Under the pieces are notes generated by a model. That model did no database searches and was not told the DNA's origin. It saw nothing but the letters and a program-made list of their open reading frames with translations. A program made the position numbers and the translations under genes. Shown piece by piece: positions 15,752 through 24,458 of a stretch of 26,069 nucleotides of DNA (its first letter is position 1; each line of letters starts with the position of its first letter). The DNA lies in assembly GCA_945827465.1 (NCBI GenBank), contig CALZOH010000011.1:1-26069 (forward strand). Direction: 5' to 3'. This DNA is from an uncultured Prevotellaceae bacterium (GTDB taxonomy: Bacteria; Bacteroidota; Bacteroidia; Bacteroidales; Bacteroidaceae).

Positions 15752-15862
15752 ATGAAAGATTATCACCAAATTAACAATGATGTCGATCAGAAACAACTGA
15801 AAGAAACAGATACTTTCAGAGAATTGTCATTGGAGGAATTGGATAAAATTACCGGAGGATGA
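15752..15862 (+). CDS. Coreless double-glycine leader peptide
   Basis: A 36-codon frame whose last residues, LSLEELDKITGG, match the double-glycine leader consensus LSxxELxxIxGG at every fixed position (Leu -12, Glu -8, Leu -7, Ile -4, Gly -2, Gly -1). The stop codon comes directly after GG, so there is no core peptide. The N-terminal part is polar (starts MKDYHQINNDVD). The TGA overlaps the ATG of the HlyD-like gene, and the exporter two genes on carries a C39 peptidase of the kind that recognises such leaders. It may be a regulator or dummy substrate of the exporter, a leader used in trans, a coupling cistron, or a degenerate precursor. The reading frame and motif are seen directly; function is inference. 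Confidence 0.75.
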   Translation: MKDYHQINNDVDQKQLKETDTFRELSLEELDKITGG

Positions 15863-16668
15863 ATATATTTAGAAAAGAGACGCTCGATACACTCGAAAAC
15901 CCGGGACAGATCACCGAATATGTGAAGGTAACTACACCACCGCTATATATTATGCAAGTGGCGATGTTGGTATGTAGTATAGTCGTTGTTTTATGGGTTG
16001 CATTCGGTTCGGTAACGGAACATGTTAAATCAGTAGCGGTGGTTTTTCCGCACGAAGCACCGAGTAGAGTGTCGACCAACCTGGACGGACAGGTTGATAA
16101 GATATTTGTTCGCAAAGGGCAACATCTCAAAGTAGGCGACAAGATCATGATCGTGAGAAATGGAGACCTGCTCGATACGCTGTCAGCTACGACGAAAGGC
16201 ATGCTGATCAGTGTAAAGGAAACTGATGAGCCTTTCCGAGCCTATGAAACTTTGGCAGAAATCATTCCGGAGAAGCAACGCAACCAAAACAGAGAACTCA
16301 TCACCTACGTTGAGTATAAAGACTTGCGCAATTTGATGGTAGGGCAAGAAGTTCAGGTGACTCCCGTGGATTTGCATAGGGAGGATTACGGTTATATCAT
16401 TGGTCATATCACGCATGTAAACAGTTTTCCGGTTCGCGAAGAGGATGCTCGCCGGTTATCAATGATTCGCAACTTCACGGACAAGATATTCCCGGCAGAA
16501 ACGGCCTATGAAGTGCGAATCGTAGTGGATGCTGATGAAAAAGATGGACATTTCTTGAAGTGGTCAAGGAAACAAAGTCGCGAGATTACATTGGGACAAA
16601 TGACGTTTTGCAACGTGCAGATCATCACAGAGCGTAAACCCATCTACAAAATGCTTTTCAAGTATTAA
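15859..16668 (+). CDS. HlyD-like secretion adaptor of an NHLM-type export system
   Basis: A 269-residue periplasmic adaptor anchored by one membrane helix (about 30-50), expected to join the ABC exporters to the envelope. A lipoyl/barrel-sandwich segment follows (VSTNLDGQVDKIFVRKGQHL, 71-90; KVGDKIMIV), then a beta-barrel region and a C-terminal part. It is shorter than classical HlyD and lacks a long coiled-coil hairpin, as in the NHLM secretion-protein family (TIGR03794 type). Its ATG overlaps the leader peptide stop. No outer-membrane TolC partner is encoded nearby. Confidence 0.82.
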   Translation: MNIFRKETLDTLENPGQITEYVKVTTPPLYIMQVAMLVCSIVVVLWVAFGSVTEHVKSVAVVFPHEAPSRVSTNLDGQVDKIFVRKGQHLKVGDKIMIVRNGDLLDTLSATTKGMLISVKETDEPFRAYETLAEIIPEKQRNQNRELITYVEYKDLRNLMVGQEVQVTPVDLHREDYGYIIGHITHVNSFPVREEDARRLSMIRNFTDKIFPAETAYEVRIVVDADEKDGHFLKWSRKQSREITLGQMTFCNVQIITERKPIYKMLFKY

Positions 16669-16686
16669 ACAAGACCTGCCAAGATC

Positions 16687-18825
16687 ATGAGAAGCAAAAA
16701 AAGAAGAGTAAAGAAAGTACCGGTGGTGGTACAAATGGAAACGGTGGAGTGTGGTGCCGCCTGTTTGTCCATGATCTTGGCATATTATGGCAAGTGGCTT
16801 TCGTTGGAACAACTGCGTACAGACTGTGGTGTATCTCGTGATGGAAGTAACGCCCGATGTATCGTGCAAGCTGCCAGGCGACATGGCCTTGATGCGCACG
16901 GTTATCGTGCCGATATCAGCCATCTTGAACATATGGCGCCTGCCATCATCCATTGGAACTACAATCATTTTGTTGTCTTCAAAGGTTTTGATGGTAGTTT
17001 GGCCTATATAAATGATCCGGGCATCGGAAGTATTGCCGTATCGATGGAAGATTTCAATCGTTCTTATACCGGAGTGGCCATTACAGCCTCACCAACCGAT
17101 CAATTTAAGCCTCAAGGGCATCAGACAAGCATACTTCACTATGTAAGAGAGAATATTCGGGGGGTTAGCGATGCGTTTATATTCACACTCATCATGGGAA
17201 TATTGACTGCTTTTGCAGGAATGCTCTACCCGCTGTTCTCGCAGGTCTTTATGGATGATATCATCACGGGTAAAAACGAAGAGTGGACCGTTCCTTTTTT
17301 CGTAGGAATGGGTGCCTTGGTCGTTTTTCATTTTCTTCTTGCCTTTTTGGATAATGTCTACGGACGAAGATTCTCCGGTAGCATGTCGTTAAAGGGTAAT
17401 ACGCGCTTTCTGTGGCATGCCCTCAATCTGCCCATGGAGTTTTTCGCCCAGCGGTATGTCGGTGACATCGTGCAACGCCAATCACTCAATGAAACGATCA
17501 CCACTACACTGGTGAGAATACTCGCCCCTTATGCAATTAACATCTTACTACTGATTGTTTATGTCGTCGTGATGGCCCGATATAGCTTCCTTCTGACCTT
17601 AATGGGACTGATGTCGGTAGCCTTAAATATCTATGTAGTAAGAAAAGAGAGCGAATTGCGTAACAATCTATCGAGAGCCATGGAGCAGACCGAAGGAAAA
17701 TTCTATGGCATCACCATGTCGTGTGTAGACAACATAGAAAGTATTAAAGCGGCAGGTGCCGAAAGAAGATTTTTTGAATTTTGGGCAGGATATTTTGCGA
17801 GAAGAAACAACCAGGAAGTCCTTTTCGAGGCTCGTTCATTCTCTCCTTACGTATTTGGACATGTTGCCAACGCCCTGGTACTGATTCTTGGAGCAGCACT
17901 GATACTCTATGGCGATTTCAGTATCGGTATGTTAATGGCATTTCAAGGCTTCATGGCCGAATTTATGCGTCCTGCCATGGGTTTAATGCAAGGTTCAACG
18001 ACCGTGATAGAACTTCGTTCGCAGATGGAACGCATTGACGACGTGATTGCATATCCTACTGAAAAGTGGTCAGACGATTCAGATGAGGCTCATGGAGCCA
18101 AGATGGGCGGGATGTTTGAGATGAAAAACGTCACTTTTGGATATTCTCCCACGTCAGAACCTCTCATCAAGGATTTTTCGATGAAAGTAGAGCCTGGGAA
18201 AAGCATTGCCTTGGTCGGAACATCGGGTTGTGGCAAAAGTACAATCGCTAAACTCGTTGCAGGACTTTATGAACCATGGAGTGGTGACATCTTATTTGAC
18301 GGAAGGAAGCGTAGCGAAATCAGTCATGAAGAGTATGTCAATTCTGTGGCAGTGATTGACCAAAATGTAGTGCTGTTTGACGATACGATTTCAGAGAATC
18401 TCAAAATGTGGGATCACTCTATCGAAGACTTTACAATGACCATGGCTTGCATTGACTCCGGTATCAGGAATGATATCATTTCACGTCCACGCGGATTTAA
18501 CACTAAATTGGTAAAGGGAGGTGGAAACTTCTCCGGAGGACAACGTCAGCGCATGGAAATAGCTACGGCTCTGGCTCGGGAACCGATACTTCTGGTCATG
18601 GATGAGGCAACCAGTGCGCTTGATACCATGGCAGAGCGTGAGGTCATGCAAAACATCCGACAATGTGGCGCTTCCTTGATTGTGATAGCCCATCGACTAA
18701 GTACGGTAAGAGACTGCGACGAAATCATTGTGATGGATCACGGACAGATAGCCGAAAGAGGTACCCATGATGAGTTGATGTCACGGGATGGAATCTATAA
18801 GAAGTTGATGACAAATGATATTTGA
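16687..18825 (+). CDS. Peptidase-containing ABC exporter (C39; NHLM ABC1 type)
   Basis: A 712-residue inner-membrane transporter that would cut double-glycine leaders and export the product. The C39 peptidase domain (about 10-140) keeps Cys22 (METVECGAACL), His94 (NYNHFVVFKG) and Asp110 (INDPGIG). A six-helix membrane domain spans about 160-440. The nucleotide-binding domain has Walker A GTSGCGKS (511-518), signature FSGGQRQR (from 615) and Walker B LLVMDEATS (Asp639, Glu640), so it should be active. It is 18 bases after the HlyD-like gene and overlaps the next exporter by 11 bases. The architecture fits NHLM ABC1 (TIGR03796 type). Confidence 0.9.
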   Translation: MRSKKRRVKKVPVVVQMETVECGAACLSMILAYYGKWLSLEQLRTDCGVSRDGSNARCIVQAARRHGLDAHGYRADISHLEHMAPAIIHWNYNHFVVFKGFDGSLAYINDPGIGSIAVSMEDFNRSYTGVAITASPTDQFKPQGHQTSILHYVRENIRGVSDAFIFTLIMGILTAFAGMLYPLFSQVFMDDIITGKNEEWTVPFFVGMGALVVFHFLLAFLDNVYGRRFSGSMSLKGNTRFLWHALNLPMEFFAQRYVGDIVQRQSLNETITTTLVRILAPYAINILLLIVYVVVMARYSFLLTLMGLMSVALNIYVVRKESELRNNLSRAMEQTEGKFYGITMSCVDNIESIKAAGAERRFFEFWAGYFARRNNQEVLFEARSFSPYVFGHVANALVLILGAALILYGDFSIGMLMAFQGFMAEFMRPAMGLMQGSTTVIELRSQMERIDDVIAYPTEKWSDDSDEAHGAKMGGMFEMKNVTFGYSPTSEPLIKDFSMKVEPGKSIALVGTSGCGKSTIAKLVAGLYEPWSGDILFDGRKRSEISHEEYVNSVAVIDQNVVLFDDTISENLKMWDHSIEDFTMTMACIDSGIRNDIISRPRGFNTKLVKGGGNFSGGQRQRMEIATALAREPILLVMDEATSALDTMAEREVMQNIRQCGASLIVIAHRLSTVRDCDEIIVMDHGQIAERGTHDELMSRDGIYKKLMTNDI

Positions 18826-20977
18826 CGATCAGATAAACAAACGAAAAGTACGCGAGACGCAAGCCCTTCGAGAGGTATTCGGCGAAACAGCGAAGGACAT
18901 GGGGTTCAAGATAGATTTTGGCAACTCCATGGGCTCAGGCAATCGTGTACTTCATCGATTATTGAAGTATCTGAAGGTAAAAGACTACATCCTTGACGAT
19001 GACGGACTGCTCACTCCCGATGAGCAGTTGGAAAGAATCCTTAGACCAAGGGGTATCATGCAGCGAAGAATACATCTTTGCGGTGATTGGTGGCACAGAG
19101 CGGTAGGTCCGAAGTTAGGACAAGACCAGAATGGCAACATGTTGCTCTTCTTACCACGTAAATGGGTGTTTGGATATCGATGTATCAATCAGAACGGAGA
19201 GGAAAAAAATGTTGATGCAAAGCTGATGAAGACGGTGAAAAGTGATGCCCTTGATTTTTTTCCGGCTCTTCCTCCGCGACCACTTAAAGGTAGAGACTTA
19301 TTAAAGTTTGCCATCACCAATATGCCCATGTCTACCATCTTTTCAGCCATGCTGACAGCTTTGATAGCCAGTCTTATCGGAATGTTTGTACCTTTCATCA
19401 ACAAAGAGATATTCCATAACATCATACCGAACGGTATCATGCGCGATCTTTATCCCGTGGCAGCCTTGTTTGTAGGTGTGGTAATCGGCACTTCCATGAT
19501 GGAAGTGATGAGAAACAAACTAATGATCAGAGTGAAGGATGCTTTCGGCATTATCCTACAGCATGCCATGATGGCGCGAATCTTTACACTCGATACATCA
19601 TTCTTTTGGAAGTTCTCTTCAGGTGAAATTACCAATCGTGTAACTTCTATCCGTCGCTTGTGTTCTTTAGCCAACAATGTAATATTGGGTGCTTTGATCA
19701 CGGTAGTCTTCTCTACGGTTTATTTTGTACAAATCTTCTTCTATGCAAAGGATTTGATGCTCATTACAACCTGTCTTCTCACCTTACAAGTGATACTTTT
19801 GGTGATCTATGCCGTTCAAATGCACCTCGAAGAGCATGAACTGATGAGTCACAAGGCTACGCTTGACGGGATGGAGTATGACATCTTCTCAGGAATCCAG
19901 AAAATAAAACTGACAGGGTCAGAAAAGCGGGCATATACACGATGGCTGGACTTATATCGTCATTGTGCCCATATTAGTTACAATCCTCCGTTGGCCGTAA
20001 AGATCATGCCGGCCTTGATTGCTTTTTGCCAGATAGGCAGCATTGCCGTAATCTGGTGGAATGCCACTGAAATGAAGGTGGCAGTGTCAGACTTCATTGC
20101 ATTTTTCGTGGCATACGGCATGATAGCCTCTGCCCTCCAAGCAATGATAGCAATCATACCGGATTTAGCTCAAATCAGTCCGCTACTAAAGATTGCAGAA
20201 CCGGTGCTTGACACCACTCCGGAGTTTCAGCCCGATGCACCGCAAGTGGAATACCTTAGTGGAGCCATTGAGATCAGTGATTTGTCATTCAGATATAACG
20301 ATGAAGGAAATTGGCTCTTTCGACATCTCAATTTAAACATACAACCCGGCGAATATGTAGCTGTCGTCGGTCCGTCAGGATGTGGTAAGAGCACATTATT
20401 AAGATTGTTGTTGGGCTTTGAACACCCTCAGGCCGGTGGCGTATTCTACGACAATTACGATTTGTCCAAATGCGACAAGACGAGCCTACGCCGTCAAATA
20501 GGGACTTGTCTGCAAGGCGGTTCATTATTTGCCAGTGACATATTCAGTAACATCACCATCACGGCTCCCGACAGCACCATAGAAGATGCGTGGAGAGCAG
20601 CAGAGTTGGCAGGGATAGCCGACGACATTAGGCAGATGCCCATGCAGATGCACACCATCGTCAACGAAGGTGACACAGGATTCAGTGGTGGACAGAAACA
20701 ACGTCTGCTTATTGCCAGAGCTTTAATCGCCAATCCTTCGATTCTTTTAATGGACGAAGCGACCAGTGCACTCGACACTATCAGCCAAAAGAAAGTGGCC
20801 GAACATCTTGATCAACTCGATTGCACACGAATTATTGTAGCTCATCGTCAGAGCACCATCAGACAATGTTCACGCATCATCGTGCTGGACAAAGGTACGA
20901 TAGTAGAAGATGGTACTTACGATCAGTTAATGGAACAGAAAGGCTTGTTTTATCAGTTAGCTAAACGACAAATATAG
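18815..20977 (+). CDS. Second ABC exporter with a non-peptidase N-terminal extension (NHLM ABC2 type)
   Basis: A 720-residue transporter. The first 165 or so residues form a soluble extension without the Cys-His-Asp set of C39; it contains HLCGDWWHRAVGPKLG and LLFLPRKWVFGYRC, as expected of the NHLM ABC2 family (TIGR03797 type). A membrane domain (about 165-465) and an intact ATPase follow: Walker A GPSGCGKS (519-526), signature SGGQKQR (from 624), DEATS (Asp647, Glu648). It probably pairs with the C39 exporter as a heterodimer, which is inferred from co-occurrence and the 11-base overlap. Confidence 0.88.
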   Translation: MIFDDQINKRKVRETQALREVFGETAKDMGFKIDFGNSMGSGNRVLHRLLKYLKVKDYILDDDGLLTPDEQLERILRPRGIMQRRIHLCGDWWHRAVGPKLGQDQNGNMLLFLPRKWVFGYRCINQNGEEKNVDAKLMKTVKSDALDFFPALPPRPLKGRDLLKFAITNMPMSTIFSAMLTALIASLIGMFVPFINKEIFHNIIPNGIMRDLYPVAALFVGVVIGTSMMEVMRNKLMIRVKDAFGIILQHAMMARIFTLDTSFFWKFSSGEITNRVTSIRRLCSLANNVILGALITVVFSTVYFVQIFFYAKDLMLITTCLLTLQVILLVIYAVQMHLEEHELMSHKATLDGMEYDIFSGIQKIKLTGSEKRAYTRWLDLYRHCAHISYNPPLAVKIMPALIAFCQIGSIAVIWWNATEMKVAVSDFIAFFVAYGMIASALQAMIAIIPDLAQISPLLKIAEPVLDTTPEFQPDAPQVEYLSGAIEISDLSFRYNDEGNWLFRHLNLNIQPGEYVAVVGPSGCGKSTLLRLLLGFEHPQAGGVFYDNYDLSKCDKTSLRRQIGTCLQGGSLFASDIFSNITITAPDSTIEDAWRAAELAGIADDIRQMPMQMHTIVNEGDTGFSGGQKQRLLIARALIANPSILLMDEATSALDTISQKKVAEHLDQLDCTRIIVAHRQSTIRQCSRIIVLDKGTIVEDGTYDQLMEQKGLFYQLAKRQI

Positions 20978-21081
20978 TGAAACTTGATGAATCATTTCTG
21001 CAGACGGTGACTGAGAGCTCATGCAACAGTGAAGGACAAGTAAAAATTGAATAATAAAGAGGAATATAATAAGAACATCAT

Positions 21082-22026
21082 ATGAGATACAAACGGACAA
21101 TATTAACAGTAGTAGTCATGACCCTGACTACGTTCGCTTGGGCATTGAAAAAAGTAACATTTGCGCCGCAATGGACAGCGCAGGCACAGTTCGCCGGTTA
21201 CTTTGTAGCTAAAGACAAAGGTTTTTACGAAGAAGAGGGTCTGGATGTCAATATCGTTTTTCCAAGTAACTCTCAGTCGTCCATTAAACTGCTCAAAGAA
21301 GGGCGATGCCAGTTTACTACCTTGCAACTTTTGGATGCTTTATGTGCCAAAGAATATGGCATCAACCTGGTGAACCTTTTGCAGACCGATCAGCAGAGTG
21401 GTTTAGTGCTTGTAGGATATGATGGGCGTAATCCGGCAGAACTAAAACAAGGCGCAAAAGTGGGTATATGGAACGCCGGATTCTCTATTTTGGGCAGAAT
21501 TATAAATCAGCGCGAGAAGAAGAATTATCAATTTATACGTTTTACCAATAACGTATCACTATTTATGTCTGGTGCCATTGATGCAACCCTTGCCATGAGT
21601 TATAATGAACTTCTACAATTGCGTCAGTCGAATGTAAATCTCGATGGTAAGACAGTCTTTTGGTTTTCAAAAAACGGATATGATGTTCCGGAAGATGGAT
21701 TGTACACCACGCGCAAATACTATACGAAGAATAGTCAAGTATGCAAGAGTTTTGCAAAGGCAAGCAAGAGAGGTTGGGAATGGTGTAGACAGCATCCGGA
21801 TGAAGCTTTGGAGATTGTCATGAAGTACGTGAAGGAAAATAAGATCTTGACCAACCAGGTCATGCAGCGTTTGATGCTACAAGAAATACTTCGACTACAC
21901 ACAGACCCAGTGACCGGCAAGACCTTATATACACTTGACAAAGCGAAAGTAGAGAAAGCTATAGGTTGGCTTCTCGAATGCGGTATCATAAAGAACCAAA
22001 TACATTACAAGGATATAACTGAATAA
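21082..22026 (+). CDS. NMT1/THI5-like periplasmic substrate-binding protein
   Basis: A 314-residue exported binding protein. The signal peptide ends near TFAWA (residue 21). The mature protein has the family features: FAPQWTAQAQFAGYFVAKDKG (22 residues or fewer around 27-47), FYEEEGLDVNI, VGIWNAGF, and a C-terminal helical lobe. Relatives bind thiamine pyrimidine precursors, sulfonates or similar small molecules for ABC import, but no permease or importer ATPase is adjacent. Its neighbour 15 bases downstream is a Cache-domain phosphatase, so it may serve as a periplasmic sensor. The 104-base gap from the exporter holds no visible promoter or terminator. The ligand cannot be told from sequence. 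Confidence 0.85.
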   Translation: MRYKRTILTVVVMTLTTFAWALKKVTFAPQWTAQAQFAGYFVAKDKGFYEEEGLDVNIVFPSNSQSSIKLLKEGRCQFTTLQLLDALCAKEYGINLVNLLQTDQQSGLVLVGYDGRNPAELKQGAKVGIWNAGFSILGRIINQREKKNYQFIRFTNNVSLFMSGAIDATLAMSYNELLQLRQSNVNLDGKTVFWFSKNGYDVPEDGLYTTRKYYTKNSQVCKSFAKASKRGWEWCRQHPDEALEIVMKYVKENKILTNQVMQRLMLQEILRLHTDPVTGKTLYTLDKAKVEKAIGWLLECGIIKNQIHYKDITE

Positions 22027-22041
22027 CGGAGGACAGACAAG

Positions 22042-23997
22042 ATGAAAAAATTCAAAGAATCTTTTTCGGCCAAGTTAAGTGTCTTTACGGCTCTGCTGGC
22101 ATCTCTTATCTTCATGATATGCTATTCTACCAACTTTTATTATGTTCAGAAGTCGGTAAAAGATGAAGCTGAAAAGATGGCGATGGGTGAATTGGACAAT
22201 GCAGTACTTAGAATACACAATTTGACTTCTTCTATTGAGGTCTGTGCTCAAAACTTGCTCCCATTTATTACCAGATACATTCATGAACCTGATTCTATGT
22301 TCTCGTTAGCCAAAATGGTTGTGGAGAACAATCCCAATGCGACAGGTTGCGCCATTGCCTTTGAGCCGGATTTCTATCAACAGAAGGGACATTACTTTTG
22401 CGCTTATGCCGGGAGAGATGATAAAGGCAGTATTGTTGTCAGACAAGAAGGTAGCGAATTGTATGAGTACTTTTACATGGACTGGTATCAAATTCCGAAA
22501 CTTCTTAACAAACCTTATTGGACCGACCCGTTCAATCATATATTGGAAAACGAATCAAACGAGAACAAACAAATCATCAAGATATGTTCTTACGGCATTC
22601 CCATCTATAGCGAAGAAGGAAAGTTTGTCGGTGTGATGTCTGTTGACATTGACCAGAAATGGATGTCGAAGATTATAGGAAGTCTCAAGCCGTATCCGAA
22701 CTCGTTTACCATTGCTTTAGGGCGTGGCGGCATCTTTTTGGTTCATCCCGACTCTACTATTTTGGGAAGTCAAACCATCTTTACACAGTATATGGAAAAT
22801 GGTATAGAGGATGTCTATCAACTTGGAGAAAATATGACTTCTGGAAAGCGCGGAATGATGAGTCTCTCCAACAAGATAGCCGGTGGAAAGGATGACTCTT
22901 ACATTTTTTTCACTCCGTTTAAGCAAATGGGGTGGAGTGTAGGACTTATTTGTCCGGAGAGTGATATTTATGGAGGCTTTAATTCAATGAAATGGCTGCT
23001 GATCATCATGACATTAATTGGTTTATTTGCTATGATGGTTGTCTGCATTATATTCATTCGCAATAGGGTGCATCCTTTGGAACATCTGGCAGAGTCTGCC
23101 AATGTCATTGCAAGAGGTAATTTCAACAAAGAAATACCTGTAATTCCCGGTGATGATGAAATTGCGCAACTGAGCAAGGCTTTCAGAGATATGCAACACT
23201 CTTTGGTGGAATACATCGAAGAACTTAAATCAACAACAGCCAAGAAAGAGAGGATAGAAGGAGAGCTTCGTATTGCCCATGACATACAAATGGGAATGAT
23301 ACCAAAGATATTTCCTCCTTATCCTGACCGTGACGACATTGACATTTATGCCTCGTTGACACCTGCAAAGGAAGTAGGAGGTGACTTATATGACTTCCTC
23401 ATCTATGACAATTCATTTTATTTCTGTATTGGAGACGTAAGTGGAAAGGGTGTACCGGCCTCTTTGCTCATGGCAGTATGCAGAAACCTGTTCCGTACGG
23501 TTGCCGGACAAGGATTACAACCTTCTCAGATCGTTAAGACAATCAATGACACGATGGGTGAAAGTAATGAAAGCGGAATGTTTATCACACTCTTCGTCGG
23601 TAAGGTTGATATGAATACTGGACATTTGACTTTCTGCAATGCCGGACATAATCCTCCCGTGATGATTAACTCTCAAGGAGAGGCTTCATACATGGAACTG
23701 ATTCCAAATGTCCCTGCAGGCATTTTTGATGGCTTCGATTTTGAACAGCAAGAGGTTGATACGATTGACGGAATCAGTCTATTCCTCTATACTGATGGTC
23801 TCACAGAGGCTGAAGATGAACATAAAAATTTGTATAATGATGACAGACTGATAGAAGAGTTGTCGCAACGTCAGAATCTGAAAGCGATGGAACTCGTTGA
23901 AGTGATTTCTGCATCAGTAAAACAGCATGTAGGAGAAGCCGAACAAAGCGATGACCTTACCATCATGGCTGTCAGAATCAATATCAGCAAATCATAA
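22042..23997 (+). CDS. Cache-HAMP-PP2C (SpoIIE-type) sensor phosphatase
   Basis: A 651-residue membrane protein that would sense a periplasmic signal and dephosphorylate a STAS protein. Membrane helix 1 (about 12-30), a periplasmic Cache-like domain (about 35-310; includes SVDIDQKW and FFTPFKQMGWSVGLI), helix 2 (about 318-340), HAMP (about 341-395), a short coiled coil, and a PP2C domain (about 420-648). All metal-binding aspartates are present: Asp448 (EVGGDLYDF), Asp465 (GDVSGKG), Asp585 (LYTDGLTEA), Asp638 (SDDLT). The gene has a clear GGAGG at 22028-22032, unusual in this phylum. It fits an RsbU/SpoIIE role with the two genes downstream. Confidence 0.92.
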   Translation: MKKFKESFSAKLSVFTALLASLIFMICYSTNFYYVQKSVKDEAEKMAMGELDNAVLRIHNLTSSIEVCAQNLLPFITRYIHEPDSMFSLAKMVVENNPNATGCAIAFEPDFYQQKGHYFCAYAGRDDKGSIVVRQEGSELYEYFYMDWYQIPKLLNKPYWTDPFNHILENESNENKQIIKICSYGIPIYSEEGKFVGVMSVDIDQKWMSKIIGSLKPYPNSFTIALGRGGIFLVHPDSTILGSQTIFTQYMENGIEDVYQLGENMTSGKRGMMSLSNKIAGGKDDSYIFFTPFKQMGWSVGLICPESDIYGGFNSMKWLLIIMTLIGLFAMMVVCIIFIRNRVHPLEHLAESANVIARGNFNKEIPVIPGDDEIAQLSKAFRDMQHSLVEYIEELKSTTAKKERIEGELRIAHDIQMGMIPKIFPPYPDRDDIDIYASLTPAKEVGGDLYDFLIYDNSFYFCIGDVSGKGVPASLLMAVCRNLFRTVAGQGLQPSQIVKTINDTMGESNESGMFITLFVGKVDMNTGHLTFCNAGHNPPVMINSQGEASYMELIPNVPAGIFDGFDFEQQEVDTIDGISLFLYTDGLTEAEDEHKNLYNDDRLIEELSQRQNLKAMELVEVISASVKQHVGEAEQSDDLTIMAVRINISKS

Positions 23998-24026
23998 AAG
24001 GAGAAAATCATAATCATTAATTCATC

Positions 24027-24440
24027 ATGAATAAGGAAATCATTATAAAAAACGAGATAGCGGAATTGGAGCGTGTCGCTGTCTTTGTTGAAGAGGTATC
24101 ACAATTATTGTCTCTCGATTCTGAAACAACAATGAACCTCAATCTTGCTTTGGAAGAAGTTGTAAGCAATGTCATCCTTTATGCCTATCCACAGAAGATG
24201 GGTGAAAACATTATTATCAAGGCCTCAAGCGATGATAACATCTTAGTATTTACGATTACAGATAAAGGTGACGAGTTTGACCCAACCAAAGTGGAAGATG
24301 CAGATATTACCCTTGCTGCTGAGGACAGAGAAATCGGTGGATTGGGTATCTTTATCGTCAAGAACATCATGAATGAAGTCACTTACCAAAGGTTAGACGG
24401 CAAAAACATTCTTACACTCAAGAAAAATATTCACAACTAA
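24027..24440 (+). CDS. RsbW-like anti-sigma/serine kinase (GHKL ATPase)
   Basis: A 137-residue single-domain HATPase. The N-box is ALEEVVSNVILYAY (Glu44, Asn48), the G1-type segment is DKGDEFDP (from Asp79), and the lid/G2 segment is GGLGIFIVKNIM (104-115). In the RsbW/SpoIIAB family such a kinase phosphorylates its STAS antagonist and, when free, holds a partner such as a sigma factor. No sigma factor is encoded in this window, so the output partner is unknown. It lies between the phosphatase and the STAS gene on the same strand. Confidence 0.92.
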   Translation: MNKEIIIKNEIAELERVAVFVEEVSQLLSLDSETTMNLNLALEEVVSNVILYAYPQKMGENIIIKASSDDNILVFTITDKGDEFDPTKVEDADITLAAEDREIGGLGIFIVKNIMNEVTYQRLDGKNILTLKKNIHN

Positions 24441-24458
24441 TCATTTTATCATATCCCC

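Noticed and set aside
15752..15862. C-terminal Gly-Gly as a ThiS/MoaD-like sulfur carrier, given the nearby THI5-like protein
   Set aside because: At 36 residues it is too short for a ubiquitin fold and its end fits the double-glycine leader consensus fully.
15860..15925. A 20-codon basic frame directly after the leader TGA that could be a core peptide by stop read-through
   Set aside because: It lies wholly inside the HlyD coding sequence in another frame, has no Cys or Gly-rich or modification-prone pattern, and nothing suggests TGA recoding.
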